NCBI GenBank assembly: GCA_030432455.1
Contig: JAUIHC010000114.1
Coordinates: 1-8,241 of the forward strand
Source of the DNA: Phycisphaerae bacterium
Lineage (GTDB): Bacteria; Planctomycetota; Phycisphaerae; Phycisphaerales; SM1A02
Length of the DNA: 8,241 bases
Direction of reading: 5' to 3'
The position numbers and the translations under genes were made by a program. Positions within the stretch are counted from its first letter, which is position 1; the number at the start of each line of letters is the position of its first letter. Positions 6,682 to 8,241 of the stretch are shown piece after piece. Under the pieces are notes generated by a model. It was not told the origin of the DNA. It made no database searches and saw only the letters and a program-made list of their open reading frames with translations.

Positions 6682-7889
6682 GACGATCGATCCCGATCGA
6701 GATCGCCCATCAACCCCCGCAACCAGCGCAGTTCCTCGGCGATCCCGGCGGCGAGGCCCTCGTCGCCGGCGTACAGGCAGCCGGGGAGGACCTGCCACGC
6801 GTAGGTCTCGACTTCGAGCGTCGGCATCGGCGCGTCCTTCGGGAGCGCCGCGAGGCAGCGCTCGATCTCCGGTCGCGTGCTCGACCAGCCGTCGCGGCCG
6901 GTCATGAAGATCGGGACGTGGAAGTGCGTCCGCCAGGTCCCGTGCGGCACCTGATGCTCGGCCCGGTTGGCGAGCGCGATCGGCAGGTCCTCGAAGGTCT
7001 GCACCTCGAAGTGCGGCTCCATCCCGGTGCGGATCGAGGTCTGGTGCAGGTAACGCGGTTCGACGAACGCGCGGTACGCCGCGAGCGTCCGGGTGCGTTC
7101 CTCGTCGTCGTCGATCGCGTCGAAGTCCACCTCGACCGCGCTCGACACCTGGATCTTGCCGAGGGCGATGTCGTGCTCGCGGTAGGTGCGCAGGGCCGCG
7201 GTCTGCGGCTCGAACATCACCGCGGCGTGGCAGACGTCGTGGTTCACGCCCAGGTACCGCCGGTGATCGACGTCGTCGGACGGTCGGAACGCCTGCTCGA
7301 AGAGATCGATGACGTCGCGGCTCGTGTCGAGCACGCAGCCGGGTTCCGGCTCGAGGTCGAGGTGGATGCGGACGCCGGTCGCCTCCTCGATCGCACGCAT
7401 CGCCTTCGCCGCCTCGACGAGATGCGCCGCCGCGAGACCGACCGAGCATCCGCATCCCTCGTTGGTGAACGACGCCCGCCAGCCGATCGGCAGCGTCGAG
7501 ATCGACGCGTCGGTCGTGCCGTCGGGCAGCAGGTCCACCAGCAGGTGCGCGAGATCGACCGTGTAGGCGAGCCGCCGCGGATCGGCCCAGTGCGGCTCGT
7601 ACACCGCATGCTTCACGACCTCGGCGTGGAAGTCGCCGTACGGAAAGCCGTTCAGGGTGACGACGTGCAGCCCCTTCGCGAGCAGGCGGTCCCGCAGCGC
7701 CGCGGCGCCGTCGGTCTCGCGAAGTTCACGGGCACTCGCGGCCGAGAGCCACAGCCCGAGCCCGATCGGCGCCGACGGATCGTCCGCAGGCGCCGCGAGC
7801 TCGCGCACCCGCGTCGAGAACCGATCGAGATTCGCCTCGGTCTCCGCGAGCGTCCGGCCGGCATGGACGTTGGTGCAGTAGGCGAGCAT
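6678..7889 (-). CDS. eboE: EboE, TIM-barrel (xylose-isomerase-like) metabolite traffic protein
   Basis: This 403-residue protein matches EboE in length and motifs. It opens with YCTNVHAGRTL (4-14) and continues with GLGLWLS (43-49), LNGFPYGDFHAEVVKHAVYEP (79-99), HLDLEPEPGCVL (176-187), GVNHDVCHAAVMFE (214-227), KIQVSSAVE (245-253), HFHVPIF (322-328) and LEVETYAW (358-365). E180, D218, H221, H322, H324 and E361 are plausible metal or substrate ligands, since they fall at the ends of predicted barrel strands as in xylose-isomerase-like proteins; this placement is inferred. No signal peptide or membrane segment is seen, so it is cytoplasmic. In the ebo cluster it is thought to act with EboC in making or handling a small molecule for export; the reaction is unknown. 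The ATG at 7889 directly precedes the conserved opening. It follows eboB after 170 bases and overlaps eboC by 4. Confidence 0.92.
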   Translation of the reverse strand: MLAYCTNVHAGRTLAETEANLDRFSTRVRELAAPADDPSAPIGLGLWLSAASARELRETDGAAALRDRLLAKGLHVVTLNGFPYGDFHAEVVKHAVYEPHWADPRRLAYTVDLAHLLVDLLPDGTTDASISTLPIGWRASFTNEGCGCSVGLAAAHLVEAAKAMRAIEEATGVRIHLDLEPEPGCVLDTSRDVIDLFEQAFRPSDDVDHRRYLGVNHDVCHAAVMFEPQTAALRTYREHDIALGKIQVSSAVEVDFDAIDDDEERTRTLAAYRAFVEPRYLHQTSIRTGMEPHFEVQTFEDLPIALANRAEHQVPHGTWRTHFHVPIFMTGRDGWSSTRPEIERCLAALPKDAPMPTLEVETYAWQVLPGCLYAGDEGLAAGIAEELRWLRGLMGDLDRDRSS

Positions 7890-7922
7890 TCAGAATCGCT
7901 CTCTACCCGGAGAAGGAGACGG

Positions 7923-8048
7923 ACCACGGAGGGCACGGAGAGGCACGGCGGGGCACGGAGGGTCAGAAGGGTGAAGCAGGGCAATCACCAGACCAGACCT
8001 TCTCATCCCACTCCGTGGCCCTCCGTGATGCTCCGTGCCCTCCGTGGT
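7923..8048. repeat. Imperfect inverted repeat of CACGGAG units filling the eboB-eboE gap
   Basis: The outer 18 bases pair perfectly: ACCACGGAGGGCACGGAG at 7923-7940 is the reverse complement of 8031-8048. Pairing continues imperfectly (about 14 of 20) to 7960 and 8011. Each arm holds four copies or near copies of CACGGAG. The loop of about 50 bases contains a further 6-base pairing (AGAAGG at 7965-7970 with CCTTCT at 7998-8003). The element begins 11 bases after the eboB stop and ends 33 bases before the eboE start. On RNA it would form a long GC-rich hairpin without a T tract, so it is not a standard terminator. It could be a dispersed palindromic repeat or a processing hairpin. Confidence 0.88.
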
Positions 8049-8059
8049 GATGCCGCAGG

Positions 8060-8241
8060 TCATCGCGTCGGCTGCACCTCGGTGCGGAAGCGGCCGGTCT
8101 GGCCGAGGAACTCGAGCGGGTTGTCGAAGCTCACCTTGCGGATCGTCGCCTCGAGGTGACCGCGGCGGCGCATCTCGTCGCGGCACTTCGGGACCGCGAG
8201 CGGGTCGCTCGGGCCCCAGTCGCCGGCGGAGTTGATCCAGA
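8060..8241 (-). CDS. eboB: TatD-like metal-dependent hydrolase, C-terminal 59 residues (EboB type)
   Basis: An open frame enters from the right edge and stops with TGA at 8062-8060. The visible 59 residues start WINSAGDWGPSDPLAVPK and continue through EMRRRGH, IRKVSFDNPLEFLGQTGRF to the stop. The segment DWGPSDPLAVPK with a later DNPLEFL matches the C-terminal end of TatD-related TIM-barrel hydrolases. In that family the aspartate in the first motif is a likely metal ligand. The position directly before eboE and eboC makes EboB the natural name. Most of the protein, including the N-terminal HxH metal site expected for the family, lies outside the window, so the identification rests on the tail and the neighbours. 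Confidence 0.75.
   Translation of the reverse strand, partial: WINSAGDWGPSDPLAVPKCRDEMRRRGHLEATIRKVSFDNPLEFLGQTGRFRTEVQPTR

Noticed and set aside
5578..7455. Possible 625-residue version of EboC
   Set aside because: The first 258 residues read Arg/Gly-rich nonsense antiparallel to nothing and overlap EboE in another frame; the conserved UbiA part begins at the TTG at 6681.
7923..8048. CRISPR array
   Set aside because: The CACGGAG units are 7 bases long, spaced by 2-3 bases and arranged as two opposed arms, with no spacers and no cas genes.

Overview
This is a GC-rich window (roughly two thirds G+C or more) in which every gene I can support lies on the minus strand, so transcription runs from position 8241 toward 1. 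It probably comes from a planctomycete, perhaps of the Phycisphaerae. The reasons are the high GC, the absence of strong Shine-Dalgarno sequences, a very large secreted sulfatase of the kind planctomycetes carry in numbers, an EF-hand region and a YHYH domain. No rRNA or marker gene is present, so this assignment is inference.

In order of transcription: (1) 8241-8060, the last 59 residues of a TatD-like metal-dependent hydrolase (EboB type); (2) 8048-7923, a long imperfect inverted repeat built from CACGGAG units that nearly fills the gap; (3) 7889-6678, EboE, a predicted TIM-barrel protein; (4) 6681-5578, EboC, a UbiA-family membrane prenyltransferase that probably starts at TTG and overlaps the eboE stop by 4 bases, with a four-cysteine zinc-ribbon-like insert in a predicted cytoplasmic loop; (5) 5492-1332, a 1386-residue secreted protein made of sulfatase, four EF-hands, a YHYH domain and a second sulfatase; (6) 1318-1291, a small heptamer tandem repeat; (7) 1262-1, an alkaline-phosphatase-superfamily phosphodiesterase of EboF type, cut by the window edge.

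Items 1, 3, 4 and 7 are recognisable parts of the ebo (also called edb) cluster, a conserved multi-gene set that, as far as I recall, has been linked to moving scytonemin precursors to the periplasm in Nostoc. Two things are unusual here. The order is B-E-C-F, with no 3-dehydroquinate-synthase-like EboD between the visible genes. A secreted double sulfatase sits between eboC and eboF. The spacings (170, -4, 85 and 69 bases) and the shared strand fit one transcription unit, but the two non-coding repeats occupy the gaps where the layout departs most from a compact operon. The most interesting candidates are the ebo-plus-sulfatase association and the four-part architecture of the sulfatase itself.

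No stretch longer than 300 bases lacks a gene. I see no tRNA, rRNA, CRISPR array, transposase or convincing intrinsic terminator with a T tract.
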